Positions 53,470-62,054 of a stretch of DNA of 64,000 nt are shown piece after piece; the first letter of the stretch is position 1, and each line of letters starts with the position of its first letter. This DNA comes from CAXBDP01 sp041689935. Its GTDB lineage: Bacteria; Bacteroidota; Bacteroidia; Cytophagales; Cyclobacteriaceae. The translations under genes and the position numbers were made by a program. The notes beneath the pieces were generated by a model. The model was not told the DNA's origin. It was given only the letters and a program-made list of their open reading frames with translations, and did no database searches. The DNA lies in NCBI GenBank assembly GCA_041689935.1, contig JBDNFI010000042.1, positions 14,936-78,935 on the forward strand, given 5' to 3'.

Positions 53470-53988
53470 TTATTGGTCGTTTAATTGAAACTTTACTCCC
53501 AAATGCTCTTTGATTCTTAGCATTTTGGTAAAAACATTGGTTTCGGTTATTCCCATTATTTCAGCTATTTCCTTTTGACTTTTATCTTTCAAGTACAGAA
53601 TCGTGAGCATTCGATCCACTTCTTTTAGCTCAGCGATAAACTTTTGCAATTGATTAAACTGGTCTTCATTAGACGGAGGATCATGTTCCGAAACAATTTC
53701 CACTAAACTGTCAGACAATTCTGTAAGGATGGTTTTTCGTTTGGAATCTTTTCGATAAAATGAAATTGCCACATTTAAAGCTACCCTGTAGGCTCAAGTA
53801 GAGCGTTTTGCTGTTCCATCATAGGTTTAGAAAGATCTCCATAACTGAACGATGATTTCTTGAACAAGATCCTTTCGGTCGTCAGGGTCTTTACAATACA
53901 CACCAGCTACTTTGAATATAATCCCTTTATAACAGTCCAAAAAGGATTCAAAGTCAGGAATGGCAGCTGTGTCTACTGAATCAGTCAT
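53470..53988 (-). pseudogene. ECF-type RNA polymerase sigma factor gene with two in-frame stop codons
   Basis: The frame opens at ATG 53988 and reads a region-2-like segment (FESFLDCYKGIIFKVAGVYC, DDRKDLVQEIIVQLWRSF). It hits TAA at 53827-53829 and TGA at 53794-53796, then continues in the same frame with AYRVALNVAISFYRK and an intact region 4 helix-turn-helix (KSQKEIAEIMGITETNVFTKMLRIKEHL) to 53470. The reading frame is preserved, so only the two stops disrupt a 172-codon sigma gene. The position between YDGTAKRST and AYRVALN should hold Trp (TGG to TGA). A shorter 100-codon region-4-only product from ATG 53772 is possible but would not be a functional sigma factor. Confidence 0.72.
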
Positions 53989-54211
53989 ACTAGCCAAGGA
54001 TTTTGGGCATCCCTTACTGAATACAATAGAAGTAACATTGGGCTTTCTATTTGCCGTATGTTTGCGAATGCTGTAAAATTCATAAGCTGTTGATTCGTTT
54101 ATTATACTATTCGCAGCAACAGACAGAATCTCACAGTAATTAGATTATTATTTTTATAAATGTTACTAATATGCTGATTAACAAAACTATTTAAAATAAA
54201 TTTTCCACCTA

Positions 54212-54418
54212 TTATTCTTCGCTAAACTCCAGTAAATCTCCAGGCTGGCAATCTAACGCTTTGCAAATGGCCTCCAATGTACTGAATCGTACCGCCTTTG
54301 CTTTCCCCGTTTTGAGTATTGATAGGTTGGATAATGTCAACTCCACTTTCTCAGAAAGCTCATTCAAAGACATCTTTCTTTTGGCCATCATTACATCTAA
54401 ATTTACTATTATAGGCAT
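54212..54418 (-). CDS. Short XRE-family transcriptional regulator (YozG-like)
   Basis: A 68-residue protein that is almost entirely a helix-turn-helix domain: VNLDVMMAKRKMSLNELSEKVELTLSNLSILKTGKAKAVRFSTLEAICKALDCQPGDLLEF, shown here only by its segments NELSEKVELTLSNLSILKTG and FSTLEAICKALDCQPGDLLE. It ends the two-gene unit with the DUF2975 membrane protein two bases upstream; such pairs are common and the regulator probably controls its own operon. Confidence 0.88.
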   Translation of the reverse strand: MPIIVNLDVMMAKRKMSLNELSEKVELTLSNLSILKTGKAKAVRFSTLEAICKALDCQPGDLLEFSEE

Positions 54419-54420
54419 GG

Positions 54421-54960
54421 TTAGATAGTTAATTCGTTTTCATTTTGAATTTCAATGCCTCTTTTAAAAATTTGTGCAACCACAAAGATAATTCCAGCTA
54501 GTAGAAAATACTCTCCAGATCCACCCAGATATTCACCTACATTATAAAGTGCTACCTCCCGCTTTATCAGCCATTTGCCTGCACCGTTGATTATGATCGA
54601 AATTATCCCTATTTGTAGTGCTATATAACTTATTTCAGAGATTAATTTAGAGATCTCCATACTAAATGGTTGAACTAAATTCAGTTTTGAAAATATCTTT
54701 ATGACCAAATAAAAGATGTAGGCCTGTAATCCTAAAATGTAAATGATGAGAGACATGATCGAAACGTAATACCACGTATTGGTGTCATACAAATCTATTA
54801 CATTCAATCCAAGATATAGATCTTGAGAAGCTTCCGGGTTGATGAAAATGCTAATGATGGTAGAAAATAGTAATGATCCTGTTTTCACGCATAAGCCGAT
54901 AAAAATAAGCCATGCCATCACGTACATGATGTTGAAAATTTGATTTGTGTTCTGTTTCAT
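54421..54960 (-). CDS. DUF2975 membrane protein
   Basis: A 179-residue protein with four transmembrane segments (about 12-38, 60-85, 108-128, 145-165) and a short charged tail. The overall layout and the adjacent YozG-like HTH gene identify it as DUF2975. Function unknown; the pair is thought to act as a membrane protein with its own regulator. One sense GCGGGAGG lies at 54555. Confidence 0.82.
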   Translation of the reverse strand: MKQNTNQIFNIMYVMAWLIFIGLCVKTGSLLFSTIISIFINPEASQDLYLGLNVIDLYDTNTWYYVSIMSLIIYILGLQAYIFYLVIKIFSKLNLVQPFSMEISKLISEISYIALQIGIISIIINGAGKWLIKREVALYNVGEYLGGSGEYFLLAGIIFVVAQIFKRGIEIQNENELTI

Positions 54961-55167
54961 TTGAGTAGAATTGGAAATTATATTGCAAATAAAAATAAAT
55001 ATTTATTGATAAACAATAAAAATGTATTTTTTTTCATTAAATCTTTTTCCGTAATTCACTTTGAGCAATGAAATTATTGAAACAATTAAAATAGGCAGAG
55101 CGCATACCTATTACGGTCGATTACTCCAGAAATGGCCGTAGTTGTGACTTTTGGCATTTTTTGAATG

Positions 55168-55986
55168 TCAATTTCGATTAGTTGATCCGGATGGATGGAA
55201 TGGAAACGCATTTTCAGTTTTCTTTTCCAATTGAATAGCTTTAGCCAATTCCATCCCCCATGTCTGATAGGTAAGTGTTGAAGGATGCACCCCGTCGCTA
55301 AAGAAATCAGAGGACTTTACTCCCGTACCAAGCCGATCTACCCAATCTTTTAAAGTGATTTTTTTACCGAAATAGAAAACCTGCTGATCATCAATAGTCA
55401 ATTTATGAAGCTCCTCACCAAGTATTTCCACCAAATTGCCAATAGTGAACTTGATAATAGGTGTAAAAGCAGGAAACTCCTTGATGGGCGGCATATTACA
55501 AAAGACAATGTATACGGCAGGAAATTTATTTTTCAGCTCTGCAATAAGGGTAATAATATCCTTCTTCCATTTCGAAGGAGTATTGAGCGTAAACGCATCA
55601 TTTCCACCTAGGCCCACCACGATAAGGTTGATATTCGCTTCAGTGATTTTCGGGATGATTTTATGAGCAACTTTTGCCGCAGTATATCCGCTTTTCGCAT
55701 ATACTTTCCATTTCACATTCGTTTGATAAATGCTTCCTAAAGTCTGTGCTAAGGAACCCGTAAATCCTTTTTCGTGGCTGTCAACACCCACTCCTGCGAT
55801 CGTACTCTCACCAATGGTCAATAAATTGATAGTTGGCTTATGGGTATTCTTAAAAATGCTTTCGCCTTCGGTTCCTGAAGCTTCTGGTAAAGATGGAACT
55901 CGGGTGCGAATTTTCTTTCCTTGAAAGTACATGATAGGTAAAAGCGGGAGGGAAATTAGTAAACCTAAGATATATTTCAAGTTCAT
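55168..55986 (-). CDS. SGNH/GDSL-family hydrolase
   Basis: A 272-residue membrane-anchored or exported hydrolase with an N-terminal hydrophobic segment (YILGLLISLPLLPIMYFQG). The catalytic blocks are LLTIGESTIAGVG (block I, GES in place of GDS), GLGGNDAF (block III, Asn) and SDGVHPST (block V, Asp-His). Esterase, lipase or deacetylase activity is possible. One antisense GCGGGAGG is at 55944. The gene is monocistronic in a loosely packed region. Confidence 0.85.
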   Translation of the reverse strand: MNLKYILGLLISLPLLPIMYFQGKKIRTRVPSLPEASGTEGESIFKNTHKPTINLLTIGESTIAGVGVDSHEKGFTGSLAQTLGSIYQTNVKWKVYAKSGYTAAKVAHKIIPKITEANINLIVVGLGGNDAFTLNTPSKWKKDIITLIAELKNKFPAVYIVFCNMPPIKEFPAFTPIIKFTIGNLVEILGEELHKLTIDDQQVFYFGKKITLKDWVDRLGTGVKSSDFFSDGVHPSTLTYQTWGMELAKAIQLEKKTENAFPFHPSGSTNRN

Positions 55987-56239
55987 TTATGTCGATTCGT
56001 TTAGGCTAATATGATGCATATCAACCGTGTGTATTTGATTAGTGTTGGATTTCAACTGTTAATTTTCAGAATAACTTTATGCTTAAACGTATATGATTAT
56101 TTTCGGTTTAGGCGCTTTCCTTTTGTTATTTAAAAGGGTTAGTACCTTTCGCTTGATCGTGACTCAAGTTTTCTTTATTCACCGTGGATTAAATTTTAAC
56201 CTAATTTTTACTGAATACTTCGAGATTTTGCGTACTCAA

Positions 56240-57193
56240 TTATAGTTCTTTCGATATTAAATAAACAGTATAAATCACATAGAAGCTCACTAATATTAAT
56301 GCTTCCCACCTATCGAGTTTTTTCCTTTTGCCTGTAAACATGGCAACGATAAGGAAAATAGTTCCACCACTTAATATAGCAAAATCTTGATTGAAGACGG
56401 GATTGTACTGTATAGGATTTATTAAGGAGCTAATAGAAAGGATAAGCAGAATATTAAAAATGTTTGAACCTATAACATTACCAATTGCGATATCACTATT
56501 CTTTTTAAGGGCAGCTACTATTGAGGTGATCAATTCAGGCAGTGAAGTGCCAGCAGCAATTATGGTTAATCCGATTATTTTCTGACTGATACCTAAATCG
56601 GTGGCTATACCTATACTATTGTCAACAACTAGTTTTCCGCCAATAATTAGCCCGCCAAAACCAAAAAGAATTAAACTCCAAATCTTAATATTAGATTTTT
56701 GAATATATGGGACTGCTTGAAGCTTTTCCGTTTTCATTTGTTTGAAAATGTAATACAGAAAACACAGAAAGGAGATTAGTAAAATGATTCCGTCAAGCCT
56801 GGATATAATTGAGTTTGGGTTGATGAAAAAGTCATTTGCAAGGCCAAATAAAACTATTGTAATTAGTAAGGATATTGGGATTTCCTTCCAAGCGGTTGAG
56901 GATTGTACCGTAATTGGATATACTAAACCGGCTATTCCTAATATTATAAATAAGTTGAAATTATTACTGCCAATAATATTAGCCAAAACTATATCTGAAA
57001 GGCCGTCAACAGAAGCGACAGAATTAACAACTAATTCAGGCGCAGAGGTGCCAAAAGCCACAATTGTCAGACCAATGACCAAATCGGGAATATGATATTT
57101 CTTCGCTAGCCCTGATGCTCCATCAACCAGCCAATTAGCCCCAAAAATTAACCCTAAGAACCCCATGACAATCAAGAGCGTCGAGACAACCAT
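56240..57193 (-). CDS. Calcium/sodium antiporter (YrbG family)
   Basis: The 317-residue membrane protein has the two inverted alpha-repeats of Na+/Ca2+ exchangers: VAFGTSAPELVVNSVAS with NIIGSNNFNLFIILG in the first half, and AAGTSLPELITSIVAA with NVIGSNIFNILLILS in the second. The acidic residues in the two SxPE motifs bind cation. About ten membrane segments. It follows the MscS gene by one base, so both are in one operon linked to ion balance. Confidence 0.94.
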   Translation of the reverse strand: MVVSTLLIVMGFLGLIFGANWLVDGASGLAKKYHIPDLVIGLTIVAFGTSAPELVVNSVASVDGLSDIVLANIIGSNNFNLFIILGIAGLVYPITVQSSTAWKEIPISLLITIVLFGLANDFFINPNSIISRLDGIILLISFLCFLYYIFKQMKTEKLQAVPYIQKSNIKIWSLILFGFGGLIIGGKLVVDNSIGIATDLGISQKIIGLTIIAAGTSLPELITSIVAALKKNSDIAIGNVIGSNIFNILLILSISSLINPIQYNPVFNQDFAILSGGTIFLIVAMFTGKRKKLDRWEALILVSFYVIYTVYLISKEL

Positions 57194-57194
57194 G

Positions 57195-57701
57195 TTATTC
57201 TATTTTTATCTTCGTTGCTTTTTGTAAAAATACGTTATTCGGAATCATAATTTTTTCATTCGCATCTGTTTTCAAAATTACGTAAAATAAGCCTATATCG
57301 GACACTTGCCCATCAATATCAAATTCCTTGTCAAGGATTGTAATTGACTCTCCCAGCTTCACGGGGTGGCTTATAAATATGATTAGTGCAGACGATATAT
57401 TTGAAAGAATAGACCATTGGGCAAATAATGCAATACCGACCACTGTGAGGACAGAAGTTATAAAAGTCAAAAGTTTTGATTGCTCAACTCCCCAAATCGC
57501 TATTAGTACAATGAGGAGAGTCATAAAAATGAATAAATTGCTAAACTTTAAAATAGGCCTTATTCGATACTTCGAATAATTGTATTTATTCTGAATTTTT
57601 GCTAGAGAATTTATCGTCGCAAATCTTAATATAAAGAAGGAGGCAATTGCAATTATTGTTTCTATTACTCTAATGTCCATGTAAGGTTTTCTTAAATTCA
57701 A
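57195..57701 (-). CDS. Small MscS-type mechanosensitive channel protein
   Basis: The 168-residue protein has two or three transmembrane helices and the MscS pore/beta region: LTFITSVLTVVGIALFAQWSILSN, FISHPVKLGESITI, then the beta domain with IMIPNNVFLQKATKIKIE at the C-terminus. It is shorter than E. coli MscS (286) because the C-terminal alpha/beta vestibule is missing. It precedes the exchanger gene by one base, which suggests linked osmotic and ion functions. Confidence 0.82.
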   Translation of the reverse strand: MNLRKPYMDIRVIETIIAIASFFILRFATINSLAKIQNKYNYSKYRIRPILKFSNLFIFMTLLIVLIAIWGVEQSKLLTFITSVLTVVGIALFAQWSILSNISSALIIFISHPVKLGESITILDKEFDIDGQVSDIGLFYVILKTDANEKIMIPNNVFLQKATKIKIE

Positions 57702-57833
57702 TGGCTAGTATAGAAGCATTAGTGGCATATATTCTTGCTGCCTATACCGCATTAAATATAGAATTTTATTAAATAAGCGAAGCATAAAAGCACTTCTGAT
57801 TGCTATTATATTTGTGCTCTGTAATCTGCTTTT

Positions 57834-58346
57834 TTATTTAGAATATGCTCCCGAAGAATAAGTCAGTTCATAGCTATGCGTGTAGATTTCAAAAACAATT
57901 CCGAATGGGTCTTCTACATAGCACATTTTATAAGGTTTGTCATTTGGATAATATTCCCTTATCGGCATACGCTGTTTTCCACCTGAAGAAACAATCTTTT
58001 CTACCAGGTCTTCAATATTTGGATCTTGAATAGAGAAATGGAAAAGTCCTGTGTTGAAAGGGTTAAATTCCGGAGCTTCTTTTACGCCATGCGGTAAGGA
58101 GAATAACTCGATTCCTATCCCGTCTGAAGTAGACATGTGAGCGATTTCAAACTCTTCCCAATCGTCGCCAAATACATCTACACACATGATTCCAATAGCT
58201 GTGTCCTTTTCTTTTTTAATGGTAGAGGGCTTCATGATTACGTACCACCCCATAACATCTTCGTAAAATTTCACTGCTTTTTTAATGTCTGGAACGGTTA
58301 TTCCAATATGGGAAAATGATTTTGGGTAAGTATTTTGATCCTTCAT
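57834..58346 (-). CDS. VOC (glyoxalase/dioxygenase) superfamily protein
   Basis: A 170-residue VOC-fold protein. The two beta-alpha-beta modules are seen in KSFSHIGITVPDIKKAVKFYEDVMGW and TGLFHFSIQDPNIEDLVEKI with CYVEDPFGIVFEIYTHS at the end. Metal ligands likely include His13, His near residue 100 and the Glu in FEIYTHS. The substrate (lactoylglutathione, extradiol or other) cannot be told. Confidence 0.85.
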   Translation of the reverse strand: MKDQNTYPKSFSHIGITVPDIKKAVKFYEDVMGWYVIMKPSTIKKEKDTAIGIMCVDVFGDDWEEFEIAHMSTSDGIGIELFSLPHGVKEAPEFNPFNTGLFHFSIQDPNIEDLVEKIVSSGGKQRMPIREYYPNDKPYKMCYVEDPFGIVFEIYTHSYELTYSSGAYSK

Positions 58347-58459
58347 AATGCTAAATTGTTAGCTGTCGCTAGTCGTATTCAAATGCAAATTTATCTTTCG
58401 TTTATCGGGCTTTTTCTGCAGCACAAGGCCACTGCAATTCTTTTAGTAGCGCCACGATG

Positions 58460-59356
58460 CTATTTTAAAAAGTCAGCGTCTTTGAAAGAAGGATTCGGAT
58501 AGGTATAAAAACCTTCGCCTGTAGCCACACCCAATTTCCCTTGATCAATGAAATTTTCTTTTAAGTAATCAACTACCTGTTGTTTCGCTGAATCTCCTGT
58601 TTTTTCAGCCTCCATTTTATTGATGTTGTAGGCAGTGGTAATTCCCACTACATCTAAAATTGCGAAAGGTCCTGTGGGAGCGCCTGTTGCCACCATCCAT
58701 GTTTTATCAATAGTTTGGACATCTGCAACACCTCTTACCAACAGGTCGAGTCCAGCACTTAATAAAGGAACAAGCAATGAGTTCACGATATAGCCAGGTT
58801 GTTCTTTCTGTAATGGCAAAGCGACCATTCCTATCGTTTTAGCAAAGGCAACAAGGGCGTCAATTACGTCCGTGTCTGTACCGGGATGTCCCATGATTTC
58901 AGCCGTATTATGTTTCCATATTTCATTGGCAAAATGCAAGGCTGCAAATTGAGCTGGCCTACCTGTTGATTAGGAAAACTGGCTAGGCAACATGGTAGAT
59001 AAATTACTAGCAAAAATAGTTTTTTGAGGAGCTACAGCTGCTAGTTTGCTATAAAAATCCTTTTTTATAGCAGGATCTTCAGGGACGGACTCAATAAGCA
59101 AATCAGCATTAGCTACAGCTGTTGCTAAATCTGAAGAAAAGCTCAATCGGTTAATTGTTTCATCTATCTACTGTTGCGAAGCATTCAAATCAGTTTTAAA
59201 GGCTTCTCCCAATTTCTTACAAGCAGTTTTTGCTTTTTCTAAAACTTCATCACTAAAGTCGTAAACCATTACGGCATATCCATGAAAAGCAGTTTGGAAC
59301 GCAATCTGTGATCCTAAAACACCACTGCCAGCAACAGTTACTTTTTTGATATTCAT
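58460..59356 (-). pseudogene. 3-hydroxybutyryl/3-hydroxyacyl-CoA dehydrogenase gene with two in-frame stops
   Basis: From ATG 59356 the frame reads KKVTVAGSGVLGSQIAFQTA (NAD motif GxGxxG), meets TAG at 59168-59170, continues in the same frame through ADLLIESVPEDPAIKKDFY, meets TAA at 58970-58972, and goes on with STGRPAQFAALHFANEIW (catalytic His) to 58460. In total 298 codons, full length for the family, with no frameshift. The stops replace what are likely Gln codons. The segment FASNLSTML also deviates from the usual NSST/NTSS motif. It is the last gene of the organic-peroxide operon, 11 bases after ohr. Confidence 0.8.
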
Positions 59357-59367
59357 AATGTTGTTTT

Positions 59368-59790
59368 TTATTTATTCGTTACAGTTAATTTCACTTCAAT
59401 ATTGCCACGTGTAGCGTTGGAATAAGGGCACACTTGATGCGCTTGATCTGCCAATTTCTGTGCTTGTTCTAAGCTTGCTTCTGGGACATTCACTGCTAAT
59501 TCTACCGCTAAACCAAAACCACCGCTTTCAATTTGCCCAATGCTAACTTTTGCATTTACACTTGTTTCTCCTGTCTTTATTTTGCCTTTTTTAATAACTA
59601 AGTTTAAGGCACTATCGAAACAAGCTGAATATCCTGCTGCAAAGAGCATTTCAGGATTTGCGTAATCGTCATTTGCTCCGCCCATTGATTTAGGCGTTCT
59701 TACTTCTAGATCCAAAATGCCATTGTTACTTTTTACGTGGCCATTTCTACCACCTGTTGCAGTTGCTTCTGCTGTGTACATTGCTTTCAT
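59368..59790 (-). CDS. ohr: Organic hydroperoxide resistance protein Ohr
   Basis: The 140-residue thiol peroxidase has both reactive cysteines in context: FAAGYSACFDSALN (Cys57) and HQVCPYSNATRGN (Cys121). The N-terminal YTAEATATGGRNGHVKS carries the conserved arginine. Ohr reduces fatty-acid and other organic hydroperoxides in the cytosol. It belongs to a minus-strand series with an OhrR-like regulator four genes upstream. Confidence 0.95.
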   Translation of the reverse strand: MKAMYTAEATATGGRNGHVKSNNGILDLEVRTPKSMGGANDDYANPEMLFAAGYSACFDSALNLVIKKGKIKTGETSVNAKVSIGQIESGGFGLAVELAVNVPEASLEQAQKLADQAHQVCPYSNATRGNIEVKLTVTNK

Positions 59791-59826
59791 TATTGAAATA
59801 TTTAAAGCGTTATTTATTTCTATTTA

Positions 59827-60462
59827 TTACTGAGTAATGGCTTCTTCAATGAGCGTTTCCCCTGCTAATATTTCGAAAACCTGATTTTGCATTACATCGC
59901 TCTCCAATACTTCTACGAGCGTTTTGGCAACATCTGCTCTAGTAATCTTCCCAAGGGTTTCTAATTTTTCCATTAGCTGAATTTTGCCGGTGCCTTTTTC
60001 ATCTGTTAGTGAGCCAGGTCTGACAATAGTGTAGACCAAACCACTCGTTTTTAGATACTCATCTGCATTTTGTTTTGCCTTTAAATAGTCTCCCATTTCT
60101 TCACTCACGGAAGGGTTGTCGGCTCCCATGGTGCTTAACATCACAAACTTTTTAATACCAGCGTCTTTCGCTGCATCAATTAGTCGCTTTGCTCCGTCTT
60201 GATCTACTCCTATTACATTTTTGCCTTTAGACCCAGCAGCAAAAATCACTTTATGTGCATTTTTTACTGCTTGGCTTAAATCCTTTTCCAGATCGGCTAT
60301 TACTGTTGTTATATTCTCTTGTTCAAAGCGGTCTTTTTGCTCCTGTTTCCTGACCATGGCAATCGGCCGATAAACGTCTGAATCTTTCAGTAATTCAACA
60401 ATAATTCTTCCTGTGGTGCCGTTCGCGCCGGCTATTAGTACATTTTGTTTTTCGTTAGTCAT
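59827..60462 (-). CDS. NAD(P)-binding atypical SDR family protein
   Basis: A 211-residue Rossmann-fold protein. The dinucleotide motif is LIAGANGTTGRIIVELL (residues 10-26), then IADLEKDLSQAVKNAHKVIFAAG and FVMLSTMGADNPS, typical of the YwnB/NmrA-like atypical SDR group. Reduction of a quinone or flavin, or a sensor role, is possible. It lies between the quinone-oxidoreductase-like gene and ohr in the peroxide operon. Confidence 0.86.
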   Translation of the reverse strand: MTNEKQNVLIAGANGTTGRIIVELLKDSDVYRPIAMVRKQEQKDRFEQENITTVIADLEKDLSQAVKNAHKVIFAAGSKGKNVIGVDQDGAKRLIDAAKDAGIKKFVMLSTMGADNPSVSEEMGDYLKAKQNADEYLKTSGLVYTIVRPGSLTDEKGTGKIQLMEKLETLGKITRADVAKTLVEVLESDVMQNQVFEILAGETLIEEAITQ

Positions 60463-60512
60463 ATTTTCTTCATTTATTATAAATTAATAATGGGATCTAA
60501 CCCTTTTAAAGC

Positions 60513-61496
60513 TTAGGAAATGCTAATAATCACTTTCCCTTTGGCTCTTCCCCTAGCTAAGTATAAGTAGGCCTCAATACCATCTTCGAAAGAATATACT
60601 TTATCAGTGATAGGCTTGATTTTCCCGTCTTTCACCATCGCTGAGATAGCATCTAGCTGCTCGCCATTGGGCTGCATCCAAGTGAGTTTATAATTGGCTG
60701 ACTTTGCCTCAATCAGTTTGGAGAAGTTTTCAGGCAGTTTATAGCCTTTCATGCCCATCATTGCCGCTGTTTCCTCATCGGGAACACTTGCAATGCTGGA
60801 TACTTTGCCGCCCTCTTTGATAACTTGAAATGCATCCAGCGTATAGTCGCCTCCGAGCGTGTCAAAGACAATGTCTAGGTCCGATACTATGGACTTGTAA
60901 TCTTCCTTTTTGTAATCGATGACTTGGTCAGCACCGAGCGCTTTCACCCAGTCTACATTTTCGGTACTGGTGGTTGTGTATACAAAGGCTCCTTTAGCCT
61001 TGGCATATTGAATGGCGAAGCTGCCTACTCCACCTGATCCAGCATGGATAAGCACACGGTCACCTTCCTTGAGACCAACGCGCTCCAAAGCTTGAATGGA
61101 GGTAAGACCGATCAATGGCAAGCCAGCCGCTTCTTCAAATGAAATATTCTTTGGCTTTTTCGAAACTACATTGCCGTCAACAGCGACAAATTCTGCCACT
61201 GTCCCCATCTGATTTTGAGGCACTCGGGCATATACCGCATCACCTACCTCAAAGCGCGTGACGTCTTTACCTTTTTCGATAATGGTGCCGCTTACATCAA
61301 AGCCGATTGTGCTAGGTAAGTCCAATGGAACCATATCTTTTAGGCCGCCACTCACTAATTTGTAATCGATGGGATTGAGTCCTACTGCCTTGGTTTCAAT
61401 AAGAATATCCGTAGCGTTAATTGAAGGTCTTGCGGTTTCGCCGAAAGACAACCCGTCTTTGAGTTCTCCGTATTTTACTATTTGTAGTACTTTCAT
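60513..61496 (-). CDS. NADP-dependent quinone-oxidoreductase-like MDR protein
   Basis: I choose the ATG at 61496 (327 residues), because MKVLQIVKYGELKDGLSFG is the canonical beginning of the family. It is a zinc-free medium-chain dehydrogenase with the N-terminal GroES-like domain (AVGLNPIDYKLVSG) and the NADPH motif LIHAGSGGVGSFAIQYAKAKG (about residue 150). It probably reduces quinones or reactive enones, consistent with a neighbouring regulator and Ohr. Confidence 0.88.
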   Translation of the reverse strand: MKVLQIVKYGELKDGLSFGETARPSINATDILIETKAVGLNPIDYKLVSGGLKDMVPLDLPSTIGFDVSGTIIEKGKDVTRFEVGDAVYARVPQNQMGTVAEFVAVDGNVVSKKPKNISFEEAAGLPLIGLTSIQALERVGLKEGDRVLIHAGSGGVGSFAIQYAKAKGAFVYTTTSTENVDWVKALGADQVIDYKKEDYKSIVSDLDIVFDTLGGDYTLDAFQVIKEGGKVSSIASVPDEETAAMMGMKGYKLPENFSKLIEAKSANYKLTWMQPNGEQLDAISAMVKDGKIKPITDKVYSFEDGIEAYLYLARGRAKGKVIISIS

Positions 61497-61568
61497 AATT
61501 CGTTTTAGTTTTTCGTTTATGCAGATGAGATTACTCATGCTGCTTTTATTTCTTATTTTTTAATTATC

Positions 61569-62042
61569 TCACAATGGTTGGGTTAATTCTATGTTCTTAG
61601 TTTTAATCGAGAGTATTTTGATCCATTCGTTGAGCATTTCCTTCAATTGTAAAATATCAGAGAGCTCAATATTTTCAGTCAGAAGTTCACTCAGAAGCTT
61701 TTCAGGAATGGGTCTTGCTTCATTTTTCAATTTCTTTCCTTTTTCTGTTAGTTGTATATTTACGCTCCGCTCATCTTTACCAGATCGTATACGGTTTATT
61801 AGGTTCATTTTCTCCATCCTTTTGAGTAAAGGAGAAAGCGTATTGGTGTTTAGCATTAGCCTTTCGGCGATTTTAGTAACAGAAAGCTCGTCGTCTTCCC
61901 ACAATACCATGAGAACCAAATACTGCGGATAAGTAAGACCCATCTTCTCCAGAAAGGGCTTGTATGCTTTCGTCATCAGTCTGGAAACAGAGTAAATCGG
62001 GAAGCAAATTTGGTTGTTTAGTTTTAGATGTGAATCATCCAT
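61569..62042 (-). CDS. ohrR: MarR-family regulator, OhrR-like peroxide sensor
   Basis: The 157-residue winged-helix protein begins with LKLNNQICFPIYSVSRLM, where Cys13 sits exactly as the single redox-sensing cysteine of OhrR. The MarR core follows (LTYPQYLVLMVLWEDDELSV, LLKRMEKMNLINRIRSGKDERSVNIQLT). One other Cys is absent, so it fits the 1-Cys class, which is typically inactivated by mixed disulfides. It lies 12 bases after the DoxX gene and upstream of the oxidoreductases and ohr, so it likely controls the whole set. Confidence 0.82.
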   Translation of the reverse strand: MDDSHLKLNNQICFPIYSVSRLMTKAYKPFLEKMGLTYPQYLVLMVLWEDDELSVTKIAERLMLNTNTLSPLLKRMEKMNLINRIRSGKDERSVNIQLTEKGKKLKNEARPIPEKLLSELLTENIELSDILQLKEMLNEWIKILSIKTKNIELTQPL

Positions 62043-62054
62043 AAGAAGTTGATT

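Noticed and set aside
53990..54085. A 32-codon minus-strand frame (NFTAFANIRQIESPMLLLYSVRDAQ) just upstream of the sigma pseudogene
   Set aside because: It vaguely recalls an alpha/beta-hydrolase strand but is too short, has no upstream continuation, and cannot be supported as a gene or remnant.
53470..59356. Stop-codon reassignment or programmed read-through to explain the in-frame stops
   Set aside because: Three different stops (TAA, TAG, TGA) are involved, and the many intact genes in the window end normally at the same codons. Inactivation is simpler.
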